64,000 nt of DNA from the NCBI GenBank assembly GCA_963714155.1, contig OY970236.1, positions 2,108,001 through 2,172,000 of the forward strand, in the 5' to 3' direction. Shown piece after piece: positions 25,819 through 34,957 of the stretch; the stretch's first letter is position 1, and the number at the start of each line of letters is the position of its first letter. The position numbers were made by a program, and so were the translations under genes. The notes beneath the pieces are model-generated. The model was not told where the DNA came from. It saw only the letters and a program-made list of their open reading frames with translations, and did not search any database. The stretch is from VRUE01 sp963714155 (lineage in GTDB: Bacteria; Actinomycetota; Thermoleophilia; Solirubrobacterales; 70-9).

Positions 25819-26373
25819 ATGCTCCTACGCAAACTCGGCCTCATCATCGCCACGGCTCTTGCCGGGCTCGCCCTCGCGACGACCGGCGCCGGCGCCGAAC
25901 CGGCGCCGTGGGGCGCCGGCTGCATGCCGACCCCGGCCGGAGCGACGCGGACCAGCGCCAACTGCGGTGCCGAACTGGCCGGCGGGCACGCGATCGCCCC
26001 GCCCGGCGCGCCGCTGGCGGTCAAGCAAGCGATTGCCGCCGCCAACGAGATCGACGGCAGGCCATACGTCTGGGGCGGCGGCCACACCAGCTTCTTCTCG
26101 CGCGGCTACGACTGCTCGGGCGCGGTCGGCCACGTCCTGCACGCCGCCGGCCTGCTCGACCAGACGATGGTCTCCGGGCAGTTGGCCTACTGGGGCGAAA
26201 GCGGACTGGGCCGCTGGATCACCGTCTACGCCAACAACGAGCACGTCTTCATGGTCATCGCCGGCCTGCGCTTCGACACCCGCGACGACCCGCCCGGGGT
26301 GACCGGGCCGCGCTGGAAGCGCGCCAAAGTCGACCCGCGCCGCTTCGCGGCGCGCCACCCGCTCGGCCTCTAG
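25819..26373 (+). CDS. short secreted NlpC/P60-like cell-wall hydrolase (paralog)
   Basis: A 184-residue exported paralog of the neighbouring gene. It has a signal peptide (LGLIIATALAGLALATTGAG) and then the catalytic domain alone: GRPYVWGGGHTSFFSRGYDC with the nucleophile Cys, and NEHVFMVIAGLRFDT with the His. It lacks the helical and Pro-rich regions of its partner. The pair probably arose by duplication and inversion. Their separate N-terminal parts suggest different placement in the wall. Confidence 0.75.
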   Translation: MLLRKLGLIIATALAGLALATTGAGAEPAPWGAGCMPTPAGATRTSANCGAELAGGHAIAPPGAPLAVKQAIAAANEIDGRPYVWGGGHTSFFSRGYDCSGAVGHVLHAAGLLDQTMVSGQLAYWGESGLGRWITVYANNEHVFMVIAGLRFDTRDDPPGVTGPRWKRAKVDPRRFAARHPLGL

Positions 26374-26405
26374 CCGGTCCCGACCCGGTAATGGAGTAGA
26401 CCGAC

Positions 26406-27209
26406 CTACTCGACCAGGAAGCGCGTCGGCACGAAGGTCTGGGTCTCGACCGGCGGCCGCACGTAGGCGCGCTCCTGGCGCGGCGGCAGCTCGACCTTCT
26501 CGGACGGCACCGGCTCGTAGGGGATCTGTTCGAGCAGGTGGCTGATCAGGTTGAGGCGGGCGGTGCGCTTGTCGTCGGCCTCGACCACGAACCAGGGCGA
26601 GTCCTTGGTGTCGGTGTAGGCGAACATCTGGTCCTTGGCCTCGGCGTAGTCGACCCAGCGCGCCCGCGCCTCCAGGTCCATCGGGCTCAGCTTCCACTGC
26701 TTGCTCGGGTCCTCGATCCGGGCCTTGAAGCGGCGCTCCTGCTCCTCGTCGGAGATCGAGAGCCAGTACTTGATCAGGATCAGGCCCGAGCGCATCAGGA
26801 TCCGCTCGAAGCTCGGGGTCGAGCGCATGAACTCCTGGTACTCGTCCTCAGTGCAGAAGCCCATCACCCGCTCGACGCCGGCGCGGTTGTACCAACTGCG
26901 ATCGAAGAGAACCATCTCGCCGCCGGCCGGCAGCTGGGCGACGTAGCGCTGGAAGTACCACTCGCTGCGCTCCCGCTCGGTCGGCTTGCCGAGCGCGACC
27001 GTCCGCACCACGCGTGAGTTGGTCCGCTCGGTGATCCGCTTGATCACGCCGCCCTTGCCCGCGGTGTCGCGCCCCTCGAAGAGCACGGCAACCCGCAGCC
27101 CGGCGTGGACGATCCACTCCTGCAAGCGCACCAGCTCCTCCTGCAGGCGAGCCAGCTCCTTCTCGTACTGCTTCTTGGAGAGGACCTTGGGGGAGTCGTC
27201 ACTCGACAT
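26406..27209 (-). CDS. ppk2: polyphosphate kinase 2
   Basis: A 267-residue class I PPK2 that transfers phosphate between polyphosphate and nucleoside diphosphates. The Walker A is GRDTAGKGG (46-54), and the Walker B/lid region is VLFDRSWYNRAGVERVMGFC. The conserved R in RFKARIEDPSKQWKLSPMD and WVDYAEAKDQMF complete the family pattern. The N-terminal helix is coiled-coil-like. It is cytoplasmic. A GAGTAG/CTACTC hairpin (26394-26411) spans its stop and may end transcription of both convergent genes. Confidence 0.9.
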   Translation of the reverse strand: MSSDDSPKVLSKKQYEKELARLQEELVRLQEWIVHAGLRVAVLFEGRDTAGKGGVIKRITERTNSRVVRTVALGKPTERERSEWYFQRYVAQLPAGGEMVLFDRSWYNRAGVERVMGFCTEDEYQEFMRSTPSFERILMRSGLILIKYWLSISDEEQERRFKARIEDPSKQWKLSPMDLEARARWVDYAEAKDQMFAYTDTKDSPWFVVEADDKRTARLNLISHLLEQIPYEPVPSEKVELPPRQERAYVRPPVETQTFVPTRFLVE

Positions 27210-27238
27210 CGCGTTCCAGCCTAAGCGAGGATGGGCGG

Positions 27239-27499
27239 ATGCCCCAACCCCGACGCCAGAAAAAACGCACCGAACGTGAGGACCACGGCTGGGTGATCTC
27301 GTTCGGCTGCAAAACCGCCGGCAAGCTGATGCGGCTCAAGGTCGATACCGACCCAGCCAGCGACACGCGGCCGATCGAGGTCCCCTGCCCCTGTGGCGAG
27401 ACCCACCGCGTGATCGTCTCGCCCTACCGGCGCCGGCGCGCCGCCGACGAGCCGTTCGACCTCGAGGTCGTCTCGCTCGACGAGCTGCGGTCCGACTAG
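27239..27499 (+). CDS. hypothetical protein with CPCG motif
   Basis: An 86-residue protein, basic at the N-terminus, with VPCPCGETHRVIV resembling half a zinc-binding site. The Cys at ~24 (SFGCKT) could contribute. No family is recognised. It is divergent from ppk2 with a 29-bp gap and ends 8 nt before the convergent GDSL hydrolase gene. Confidence 0.55.
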   Translation: MPQPRRQKKRTEREDHGWVISFGCKTAGKLMRLKVDTDPASDTRPIEVPCPCGETHRVIVSPYRRRRAADEPFDLEVVSLDELRSD

Positions 27500-27501
27500 C
27501 C

Positions 27502-27519
27502 CGGGCTCAGTTCAGCCCG
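27502..27519. terminator. hairpin between convergent genes
   Basis: CGGGCT and AGCCCG form a 6-bp stem with a 6-nt loop across the stop codon of the GDSL hydrolase gene, directly after the plus-strand stop at 27499. No U-tract is present. Confidence 0.35.
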
Positions 27520-28370
27520 AGCACCGTCATCGCCTGCGCCGCCATTGCCGACTCGCCGAGGGCGTTGGGGTGCACGATGACGGGATTGGTCCCCTGCAGG
27601 ACCGGCTCCACCCAGCGCACGCCGATCGGCTTGCAGGCATCGTGGCCTTCTGAGACCGCGTTGAGGTCCACGTAGGTAGAACCGGTCGCCGCGGCGGCCC
27701 GCCGCACGGCGTCGTTGAGCGTTGCCTGAATGCCCCTCACGTAGGGAACGTCGCCTTTGGCGACCGGCATCTTGGTGAAGCAGCTGTCGCTCGCCGGCAT
27801 GATCCATGGGTAGCCGAGGATCGCGACCTGCGCCGCCGGCGCCTTGGCCCTCACCGCATCGAGCGCTTTCACCAGCGCGGGGTAGGTCGTGCTGTTGATC
27901 GTGTCCTCGAACGAGGACCCGTAACGATCCTTGCATGGGCTGCCCTGGCCGAGCGTCGAGAGACCGGCGGTACCGCAGGAAAGGATCGCGTTGATGAAGA
28001 CGCCGCTGTCGTTGCCGCCGATAGTCATCGTGACCAGCTGCGTGTCCGCTTTCACGGCCTCGAGCTGCGGCGCCGTACCCGGATACTGAGATTCGAAGTA
28101 GTCGCCCGTCTCCGCCGCCCCGCAGGTGACGTCCTTCAGCTGCGCGCCGGTGGCGCCGGCGATCACGTGCGGGTAGTTGCGAGTCGAGCGCAGGCACTGA
28201 GGGGCCGAGAGATCGATCGGCAGCACCCCGGAGGCGGCGCTGTAGGAGTCCCCGAGCGCCACGTAGCGAAGCGGGCTAGCCGCCTGCGCGGATCCGGCAA
28301 GGGCGAACGCGACGAGCGCGACCAGGGCTGAGGCCACTACGCGGCGGATGTGAATTCGGCGACGTCGCAC
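27507..28370 (-). CDS. secreted SGNH/GDSL hydrolase
   Basis: A 287-residue exported lipase/esterase. A twin-Arg-rich signal region precedes ALAGSAQA. Block I is GDSYSAASG (Ser42), block III is TIGGND, and the catalytic His lies in VHPNALGESAM. Six Cys (for example QCLRS, DVTCGA, SCGT, PCKD, SCF, ACK) suggest disulfides as in Streptomyces secreted SGNH lipases. It should hydrolyse lipid or ester substrates outside the cell. Confidence 0.83.
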   Translation of the reverse strand: MRRRRIHIRRVVASALVALVAFALAGSAQAASPLRYVALGDSYSAASGVLPIDLSAPQCLRSTRNYPHVIAGATGAQLKDVTCGAAETGDYFESQYPGTAPQLEAVKADTQLVTMTIGGNDSGVFINAILSCGTAGLSTLGQGSPCKDRYGSSFEDTINSTTYPALVKALDAVRAKAPAAQVAILGYPWIMPASDSCFTKMPVAKGDVPYVRGIQATLNDAVRRAAAATGSTYVDLNAVSEGHDACKPIGVRWVEPVLQGTNPVIVHPNALGESAMAAQAMTVLGLN

Positions 28371-28399
28371 AATCGTTCTCCTTCTCTCGACCGACTCGA

Positions 28400-28675
28400 T
28401 CAGTCGGATTCTGGTGCTTCCTCCCCGGGCCAGGAGCCGGTTAGCCCGGCGAAGCTGCGCCGGGTGCCGTGATCAACCAAGCCCTTGACGAGACGGAAGA
28501 TCGCGCCCTCGAACGCGAGCGCCGCGATCAACTTGGGCCAAGAGAATTCACGGTGCTCTGGGCGGGGCGGCTCTTCTTCGTCGACCACTCCCCAGAGGCG
28601 TTCGAAGATCTTCTTTCCCACCATCCCGGCGAGCAGGCCAGCGATGACGCTAATTGGCGTGAAGACGAATTTCAT
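28400..28675 (-). CDS. DUF4235-like membrane protein
   Basis: A 91-residue protein opening MKFVFTPISVIAGLLAGMVG followed by KKIFERLWGVVDEEEPP. The end of this N-terminal part and the second hydrophobic segment (LIAALAFEGAIFRLVKGLVD) fit the DUF4235 group of small actinobacterial membrane proteins. Function is unknown. The ATG at 28675 gives the family's usual length; a longer upstream frame is not conserved. Confidence 0.72.
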   Translation of the reverse strand: MKFVFTPISVIAGLLAGMVGKKIFERLWGVVDEEEPPRPEHREFSWPKLIAALAFEGAIFRLVKGLVDHGTRRSFAGLTGSWPGEEAPESD

Positions 28676-28809
28676 CGGATGCCGGACAACGTGTCCCGGC
28701 GTAGGCGCAATACCCGGCCGAACCCCATTCCAACCGACCGGCACGGATCCTCAGCGGCAAGCGAGCAAGCGGTGCTTGCACTGCCGCGCTGATATCGCCG
28801 GTCCTTGAA

Positions 28810-28885
28810 GCGGGGCAGCCAGGACTCGAACCTGGAATCGCCGGTTTTGGAGACCGGTGCCTTAGCCAGTTGGGCCACTGCCCCG
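28810..28885 (-). tRNA. tRNA-Trp (CCA)
   Basis: A 76-nt cloverleaf on the minus strand. The acceptor is CGGGGCA/TGCCCCG. The anticodon arm CCGGT-CTCCAAA-ACCGG has anticodon CCA, and the T loop is TTCGAGT. No CCA tail is encoded. Confidence 0.94.
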
Positions 28886-28950
28886 AGGGGAGCCATGCTA
28901 GCCGGGCCGGGGCGCGGATCGCGCTCCGGCAGAACGGCTGGAAACCGCTA

Positions 28951-29035
28951 TGCGGGCGGAGGGACTCGAACCCCCACGCTCTCTCGAGCACCGGCACCTA
29001 AAGCCGGCGCGTCTACCAGATTCCGCCACGCCCGC
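28951..29035 (-). tRNA. tRNA-Leu (TAG)
   Basis: An 85-nt class II tRNA on the minus strand. The acceptor is GCGGGCG/TCCGCCCGC region, the anticodon arm CCGGC-TTTAGGT-GCCGG gives TAG, a long variable arm (TGCTCGAGAGAGCG) follows, and the T loop is TTCGAGT. It lies 65 bp from tRNA-Trp on the same strand. Confidence 0.93.
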
Positions 29036-29095
29036 GTGGCCTACCCGGCGAGCCGGGCTTAACGCGCGACCAATGCTGCGTCGCTCTTAGATTCT

Positions 29096-29638
29096 ATGAT
29101 CGTTTGCGTGGCGGTAGGAGAGGTCAGGCCGGGCTACGAACTGTGGCGGCCGAATCGGGAAAAAGCTGAGTCGGTCACGACTAGGCTCGTGCTCGTCTTT
29201 TTGCTTGCGGCGACGGCGGCGCTTTCGGCGCTGATCACGATCACCGGCTTCTCCCTGATGACCGGCGGTGGCGGCATGGGGATCATCTGCATCATCTATG
29301 CCCTGCTCTACGCCTTCTTCGCCTTCCTCGTCTTCAAGTGGAGCCGCGGCATCCTTCCCGTCGCCGCCGCGCTCTCGATGATCCTGGCGATCTTCTGCGC
29401 TGTCGGCGCCGACAGCTGGTTCGCCCGCGACAAGACCGGCTTCGACGAGGGCCTGATCCCCTCCCCGCTGATCGGCCTGCTGGTGATCATCCTCGCGATC
29501 CTGCAGCTGATCCTGATCGCCGTCGCCCTCTACGGCTTCAACCAGAACTGGCACGTCGAGGAGGAGCGCCCGATCGGCTACGGCGAAGACTACGGCGCCG
29601 GCGCCTCGCCCGACGACACCGCCCCGCTGCCCGCCTAG
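29096..29638 (+). CDS. hypothetical four-helix membrane protein
   Basis: A protein of up to 180 residues. Four hydrophobic helices appear (LVLVFLLAATAALSALITI, GIICIIYALLYAFFAFLVF, ILPVAAALSMILAIFCAVG, LIGLLVIILAILQLILIAVA). The C-terminal tail is acidic and Gly/Tyr-containing. No family is recognised. ATG 29096 is used, but the first ~25 residues are not hydrophobic and a later start is possible. It lies between two tRNA genes on the opposite strand. Confidence 0.6.
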   Translation: MIVCVAVGEVRPGYELWRPNREKAESVTTRLVLVFLLAATAALSALITITGFSLMTGGGGMGIICIIYALLYAFFAFLVFKWSRGILPVAAALSMILAIFCAVGADSWFARDKTGFDEGLIPSPLIGLLVIILAILQLILIAVALYGFNQNWHVEEERPIGYGEDYGAGASPDDTAPLPA

Positions 29639-29658
29639 CGAGGCGAGGGCGAGGTCTA

Positions 29659-29742
29659 TACCGGAGGTGGGACTCGAACCCACAAGCCCGTAAGGGCAAT
29701 CGATTTTGAGCCGATCGCGTATACCAATTCCGCCACTCCGGC
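29659..29742 (-). tRNA. tRNA-Leu (CAA)
   Basis: An 84-nt class II tRNA on the minus strand. The acceptor is GCCGGAG/CTCCGGT (G-U at 1-72). The anticodon arm ATCGG-CTCAAAA-TCGAT gives CAA. A long variable arm (TGCCCTTACGGGCT) and T loop TTCGAGT follow. Confidence 0.93.
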
Positions 29743-29944
29743 GCTGCAGGAAAGATAAAGCGGATGAGGTCATTCGGTACTCCCGCGTGTGCGACTGGTG
29801 AGCGCCGGACCAAGCGGGGCAAGGACGCAGGGAGCCCGCATGGCAGCGCCATTCGGGCGACCGAGGACGCCGCACCGCGCCGTGTCCGCCGCCGCCAGGC
29901 GTGCGCGCGGGAGTGGCGGATGACCTCGTAGACTGCCGCGCTGC

Positions 29945-30778
29945 ATGAAGATTCACCACCTCAACTGCGGGACGCTCTGCCCCAACGGGGCGCGATTGAT
30001 CAACGGCGAGGGCGGCCTGCTCGAGCAGGGCCGAGTCGTCTGTCACTGCTTGCTGATCGAGAGCGACGATGGCCTCATCCTGCTCGACACTGGCTTCGGC
30101 ACCGAGGACACCCGCAACCCGCGCCAGCTCGGACCTGTCTTCGCGATCATGCGGCCCCGGGCCGAGCTCGGCGAGACGGCGCTGAAGCAGGTCGAGGCGC
30201 TCGGCTTCGCCGCCAGCGACGTGAAGCAGATCGTCACCACCCACCTCGACCCCGATCACTCCGGTGGCCTGCCCGACTTCCCCGAGGCCGAGGTCCACAT
30301 CTTCGGGCGCGAGCTCGACGCGGCGATGGAACCGCGCCTGCGCGACCGCCCCCGCTATCTCCCCGTGCACTGGAAGCACAACCCGAAGTGGGTGCGGCAC
30401 GACGGCGAAGGCGACGAGTGGTTCGGCTTCGGCGGCGTGCGGATCCTGCCCGACCTCGGCAGCGAGGTGCTGCTGATCCCGCTGGCCGGACACTCGCTGG
30501 GCCACAGCGGCGTCGCGATCAAGACCGGTGAGGGCTGGCTGCTGCACTGCGGCGACGCCTACTTCCACCACGACGAGATCGCCACCCCGCCCTCCTGCCC
30601 ACCGGGCCTGCGCTTCTTCCAGAACCTCAACAACGCCGATCGCGGCCAGCGCCTCAGCAACCAGGAGCGACTGCGCGAACTGGTCACCCGCCACGGCGAA
30701 GAAGTGCAACTGATCAGCTCGCACGACCCGCACGAGCTGGACCTGGCGCAAGCCGCCAGCAGCGCGGCCGCGGCGTGA
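29945..30778 (+). CDS. metallo-beta-lactamase-fold hydrolase (lactonase-like)
   Basis: A 277-residue MBL-fold protein of the AHL-lactonase-like group. It begins KIHHLNCGTLCP and contains LLDTGFGTED. The metal motif reads THLDPDHSGG, where Asp takes the place of the second His of HxHxDH. Later ligands are visible as LAGHSLGHS and HCGDAYFHHDE. The altered motif may mean different metal affinity. It overlaps the acetoacetyl-CoA synthetase gene by 4 nt (GTGA), so an acyl-CoA or ester substrate in the same pathway is more likely than quorum signals. Confidence 0.8.
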   Translation: MKIHHLNCGTLCPNGARLINGEGGLLEQGRVVCHCLLIESDDGLILLDTGFGTEDTRNPRQLGPVFAIMRPRAELGETALKQVEALGFAASDVKQIVTTHLDPDHSGGLPDFPEAEVHIFGRELDAAMEPRLRDRPRYLPVHWKHNPKWVRHDGEGDEWFGFGGVRILPDLGSEVLLIPLAGHSLGHSGVAIKTGEGWLLHCGDAYFHHDEIATPPSCPPGLRFFQNLNNADRGQRLSNQERLRELVTRHGEEVQLISSHDPHELDLAQAASSAAAA

Positions 30779-32756
30779 GCGACGCGGCACCCGAGAAGCT
30801 CTGGGAGCCACCCGCCGCGCTGGTCGAGCGCTCCCGTTTGCGCGAGTACATGCGCTGGCTGGCGGCCGAGCGCGGGCTCGAGTTCGAGGGCTACGACGAG
30901 CTCTGGCGCTGGTCGGTCGACGACCTCGAGGCCTTCTGGGCCTCGATCTGGGACTTCTTCGAGGTCCAGGCCGACGGCGGCTACGAGCGGGTGCTCGGCA
31001 AGCGCGAGATGCCGGGCGCCGAGTGGTTCGCCGGCACCAGCCTCAACTACGCCGAGCACGTCTTCGCCGGGGTGGACGACGCCGAGATCGCAATCTTCCA
31101 TGCCTCCGAGCTGCGCCAGCTCGGCGAGCTGAGCTGGGGCGAGCTGCGCGCCCAGGTGGCCGCGACCGCCGCCGGCCTGCGCGCGCTCGGGGTCGAGCGC
31201 GGCGACCGCGTCGTCGCCTACATGCCGAACATCCCCGAGGCGACCGTCGCCTTCCTCGCCGCCGCCAGCATCGGCGCGGTCTGGTCGAGCTGCTCGCCCG
31301 ACTTCGGGCCGGCCAGCGTGATCGACCGCTTCGCCCAGATCGAGCCCAAGGTGCTCTTCGCGGTCGACGGCTACCGCTACGGCGGCAAGGACTTCGACCG
31401 GCGCGAGCACCCTCGCCGCCCTGCAAGCCGAGATGCCCAGCCTCACGCGCACCGTCGTCCTGCCCTACCTCGACCCCGAGCCCGACCTCTCCCCCCTGCG
31501 CGACGCGATCCGCTGGGACGAGCTGCTTGCCCCCGGCGAGGGCACCGACCTCAACTTCGAGCGCGTCCCCTTCGACCACCCGCTCTGGGTTCTCTACTCC
31601 TCCGGCACCACCGGCCTGCCGAAGGCGATCGTGCAGTCGCAGGGCGGCATCCTGCTCGAGCACCTGAAGAAGCTCCACCTCCACGTCGACGCCCACCCCG
31701 GCGACCGCCTCTTCTGGTTCACCACGACCGGCTGGATGATGTGGAACTTCCTCGTCTCGGGACTGCTGACCCGGGCCGCGATCGTCCTCTACGACGGCAA
31801 CCCCGGCTATCCCGACATGGGCGTGCTCTGGGACCTCGCCGAGCAGCGCCGGGGTGACGATGTTCGGCACCAGCGCCTCCTACATCGCCGCCTGCATGAA
31901 GGCCGGGGTCGAGCCCGGTGCGGGGCGCGACCTCAGCCGCCTCGGCGCCGTCGGCTCGACCGGCTCGCCGCTCTCGCCCGAGGGCTTCGACTGGATCTAC
32001 GAGCAGCTCGGCGCCGACACCTGGCTCTTCTCGACCAGCGGCGGCACCGACCTCTGCACCGCCTTCGTCGGCGGCTCCGCCCTGCTGCCGGTCTACCGCG
32101 GCGAGCTGCAGGGCCGCGCCCTGGGCGCCGCGGTCGAGGCCTGGGACGAAGACGGCAACTCGGTGATCGACGCGGTCGGCGAGCTCGTCGTCACCGAGCC
32201 GATGCCCTCGATGCCGGTCCGCTTCTGGGGCGATCCGGATGGCAGCCGCTACCGAGCCAGCTACTTCGAGTTCTTCCCCGGCGTCTGGCGCCACGGCGAC
32301 TGGATCGAAATCACCTCACGCGGCACGGCGGTGATCTACGGCCGCTCCGACTCGACGATCAACCGCTCCGGCATCCGCATGGGCACCAGCGAGATCTACC
32401 GCGCCGTGCTCAGCCTCGACGAGATCGTCGACGCCCTCGTCGTCGACGTTCCCCGGCCCGGCACCGAGGGCTGGATGCCGCTCTTCATCGTCCTGCGCGA
32501 GGGCGCCGAGCTGAACGACGAGCTGCGTAAGGAGATCGCCAAGCGGGTGCGCAGCCAGTGCTCGCCGCGCCACGTGCCCGACGAGGTCTTCGTGATCGAC
32601 GCGGTGCCGCGCACGCTCAGCGGCAAGGTGCTCGAGGTGCCGGTGAAGCGAATCCTGATGGGCACCCCGGCTGAGCAGGCCGCCAGCCGCGACTCGCTCG
32701 CCAACCCGGCGGCGCTCGACTACTTCACCGAGATGGCGGCGCGACTGCCCAGCTGA
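30775..32756 (+). pseudogene. aacS: acetoacetyl-CoA synthetase, two frameshifts
   Basis: Three consecutive frames together encode a complete acetoacetate-CoA ligase of about 660 residues. The frame-1 N-terminal part runs MSDAAPEKLWEPP to YGGKDFDRR. The second holds the adenylation motif LYSSGTTGLPKAIVQSQGG and FTTTGWMMWNFL. The third holds FGTSASYIAACMKAG, GDWIEITSRGTAVIYGRSD and the C-terminal Lys loop TLSGKVLEVPVKRIL. Extra bases near 31408 (after GAG) and 31844 break it. Removing one base at each restores perfect family sequence. It overlaps the MBL hydrolase by 4 nt and the convergent PAP2 gene by 37 nt. Confidence 0.85.
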
Positions 32757-33388
32757 GGCGCGGCGCGACTGCGCCGTCCGTCGAGGGCGCGCAACCCCGC
32801 CAGCGCCGCGAAGCCCCAGGCGCCGACAACGAAGATCGCGCCCAGAACGTCGGTCGGGTAGTGCCAGTTGAGGGCCAGCACCGCCCAGCCCATGGCGACA
32901 ACGAGGCCGGCTCCGATGATGGCCGCGGCGGGCAGCAGCCGTCGCGGCACGACGAAGGCAAAGGCGACCGCGAGCGAGGCCACTGCGGTGACGTGGCCGC
33001 TGGGGAAGCCATCCCAGCGGAACTGTTCGGCGCCGAGGATCGTCTGCAGCCTGGGATGGGTGGAGAGCAGGACCTTGAGGGCGTGGGTCATCAGGTTCGC
33101 GCCGGCGACCACGACGAGAGCGGCGGCGGCCCGCCGGGGCAGGCCCCGGGCCAGGCCGATCGCGCAGGCGAGCGCCAGCGCCGCCAGCAGGACCGGGAGG
33201 TCACCGGCCGGCACGATCGCAGTGGCAAGCGACTCGGCGCGGGACCCCGGGGAAGCGATGAAGCGGTCGAGGACCCTCGCGTCGAGCCGCTGCATGGCCT
33301 CCGTCCCGTAGGCGAGCAGGGCGACGAGCAGCAGTCCGGCACTGCAGGCAAGACACCCCGCCAGCGGCGCTCTGACGCTCCGCATCAC
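32720..33388 (-). CDS. PAP2-superfamily membrane phosphatase
   Basis: A 222-residue membrane protein of the type 2 phosphatidic acid phosphatase superfamily. Catalytic motifs are KVLLSTHPR, FPSGHVTAV and NWHYPTDVLGA. Six hydrophobic helices place the site at the outer membrane face. It should remove phosphate from a lipid phosphate or diphosphate such as undecaprenyl-PP. The start is GTG 33388 or the adjacent ATG. It is last in the SDR-to-carboxylase run on this strand, but no functional link is evident. Confidence 0.8.
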   Translation of the reverse strand: MMRSVRAPLAGCLACSAGLLLVALLAYGTEAMQRLDARVLDRFIASPGSRAESLATAIVPAGDLPVLLAALALACAIGLARGLPRRAAAALVVVAGANLMTHALKVLLSTHPRLQTILGAEQFRWDGFPSGHVTAVASLAVAFAFVVPRRLLPAAAIIGAGLVVAMGWAVLALNWHYPTDVLGAIFVVGAWGFAALAGLRALDGRRSRAAPQLGSRAAISVK

Positions 33389-33422
33389 CCCTGAGACGGT
33401 AGCGAGAAGGGTCCGGCGTGCC

Positions 33423-34945
33423 TCAGGCGGGCGTGACTGGATTGCGACGCACGGCGAAGGAACGCTCCTTGCCCGCCGCCATCGCGAAGCGCTTGATCAG
33501 GTCGGCGCGCAGCTCAACGGGATCGACCACGGCGTCGACGACCAGCTCGGAGGCGAGGTGGAGGAGGTCGATGTCCTCGGCGTATTCCTCGCGCTTCTGG
33601 GCGACGAAGGCCTCGCGCTCTGCCTCGTCCTCGATCGCCTGGATCTGGTTGTAGAAGACGGCGTTGACGGCGGCCTGCGGACCCATCACCGCGATCGAGG
33701 CGCTGGGCAGGGCGATGCAGCAGTCGGGCTCGAAGGCGGGCCCGGCCATCGCGTAGAGGCCGGCGCCGTAGGCCTTGCGCACGATCGACCGAGATCTTCG
33801 GCACGGTCGCTTCGGAGACGGCGCTGATCATCTTCGCCCCGTGGCGGATGATCCCCTGGCGCTCGACCCCGGTGCCGATCATGAAGCCGGGCACGTCGGC
33901 GAGGAAGAGCAGCGGCACGTTGAAGGCGTTGCAGGTCTGGATGAAGCGGGCCGCCTTGTCGGCCGAGTCGACGAAGAGGACGCCGCCGGTGTACTTGGGC
34001 TGGTTGGCGACGACGCCGACGACGCGGCCGTCGAGCCGCCCGTAGCCGACGATCAGCTCTTTCGCCCAGCGCTTGTGCACCGGCAGGAAGCTGTCGGCGT
34101 CGAGCAGCGAGTCGAGCAGCAGCTGCATGTCGAAGGGCCGGTTCTCGTCCTCGGGGACGATCTCGGCGATCGGCGTCTGCGAGGCCGGCTCGGCGGCTGG
34201 CGCCAGCGGCGGCTCCTCCTGCCAGCTGCCCGGCATGAAGGAGAGGTAGCGCTTGGCGAGGTCGATCGCCTCCTCGTCGCTGCTTGACCAGGAAGTGGCC
34301 GCAGCCGGAGACGCCGGTGTGCATCTTGGCCCCGCCCATCTCCTCCAGGGTCACCGTTTCGCCGATCACCATCTCCGCCATCCGCGGCGAGCCGAGGTAC
34401 ATCGAGGCGTTGCCGTCGCGCATGATCACGACGTCGCAGAAGGCGGGGATGTAGGCGCCGCCGGCGGCGCTCGGGCCGAAGAGCAGGCAGACCTGCGGCA
34501 CCTGGCCGGAGAGCCGCACCTCGTTGTGGAAGATCCGCCCGGCGCCGCGGCGGCCGGGGAACATCTGCACCTGGTCGGTGATCCGCGCCCCGGCCGAGTC
34601 GACCAGGTAGACCATCGGCAGCTGCAGGCTCAGCGCCCGTTCCTGGATGCGGAGGATCTTCTCGACCGTCTTCGGCCCCCAGGAGCCGGCCTTGACCGTC
34701 GGGTCGTTGGCCATCAGGGCGACGCGGCGGCCATCGATCGTGGCGAGACCGGTGACGACGCCGTCGGCCCCGAGCCCCTCTACGTTCCAGTTGGCGAGCG
34801 CCGCCTCCTCGGCGAAGGAGCCCGCGTCGACCAGGCGCGCGACCCGCTCGCGCACCGGCAGCTTGCCCTGTTCCTCGGTCTTCTCGTGGTGGCGCTGCGG
34901 GCCCCCGGCGAGGGCGGCCTCGAGCGCTTGCGCGAAGTCGGTCAT
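33423..34945 (-). pseudogene. acyl-CoA carboxylase beta subunit (carboxyltransferase), two frameshifts
   Basis: Three frames together encode a complete carboxyltransferase of about 506 residues. The N-terminal half has RVARLVDAGSF, YLVDSAGARITDQVQMFPGR and GPSAAGGAYIPAFCD. The second segment has PFDMQLLLDSLLDADSF and LADVPGFMIGTGVERQGIIR; the third has KAYGAGLYAMAGPAFEPD. Extra bases near 34282 and 33786 break the frame. Its position after HMG-CoA lyase suggests methylcrotonyl-CoA carboxylase beta, but propionyl- or acetyl-CoA cannot be excluded. No biotin-carrying alpha subunit gene is in the window. Confidence 0.82.
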
Positions 34946-34957
34946 GCTGTGCGGAGC

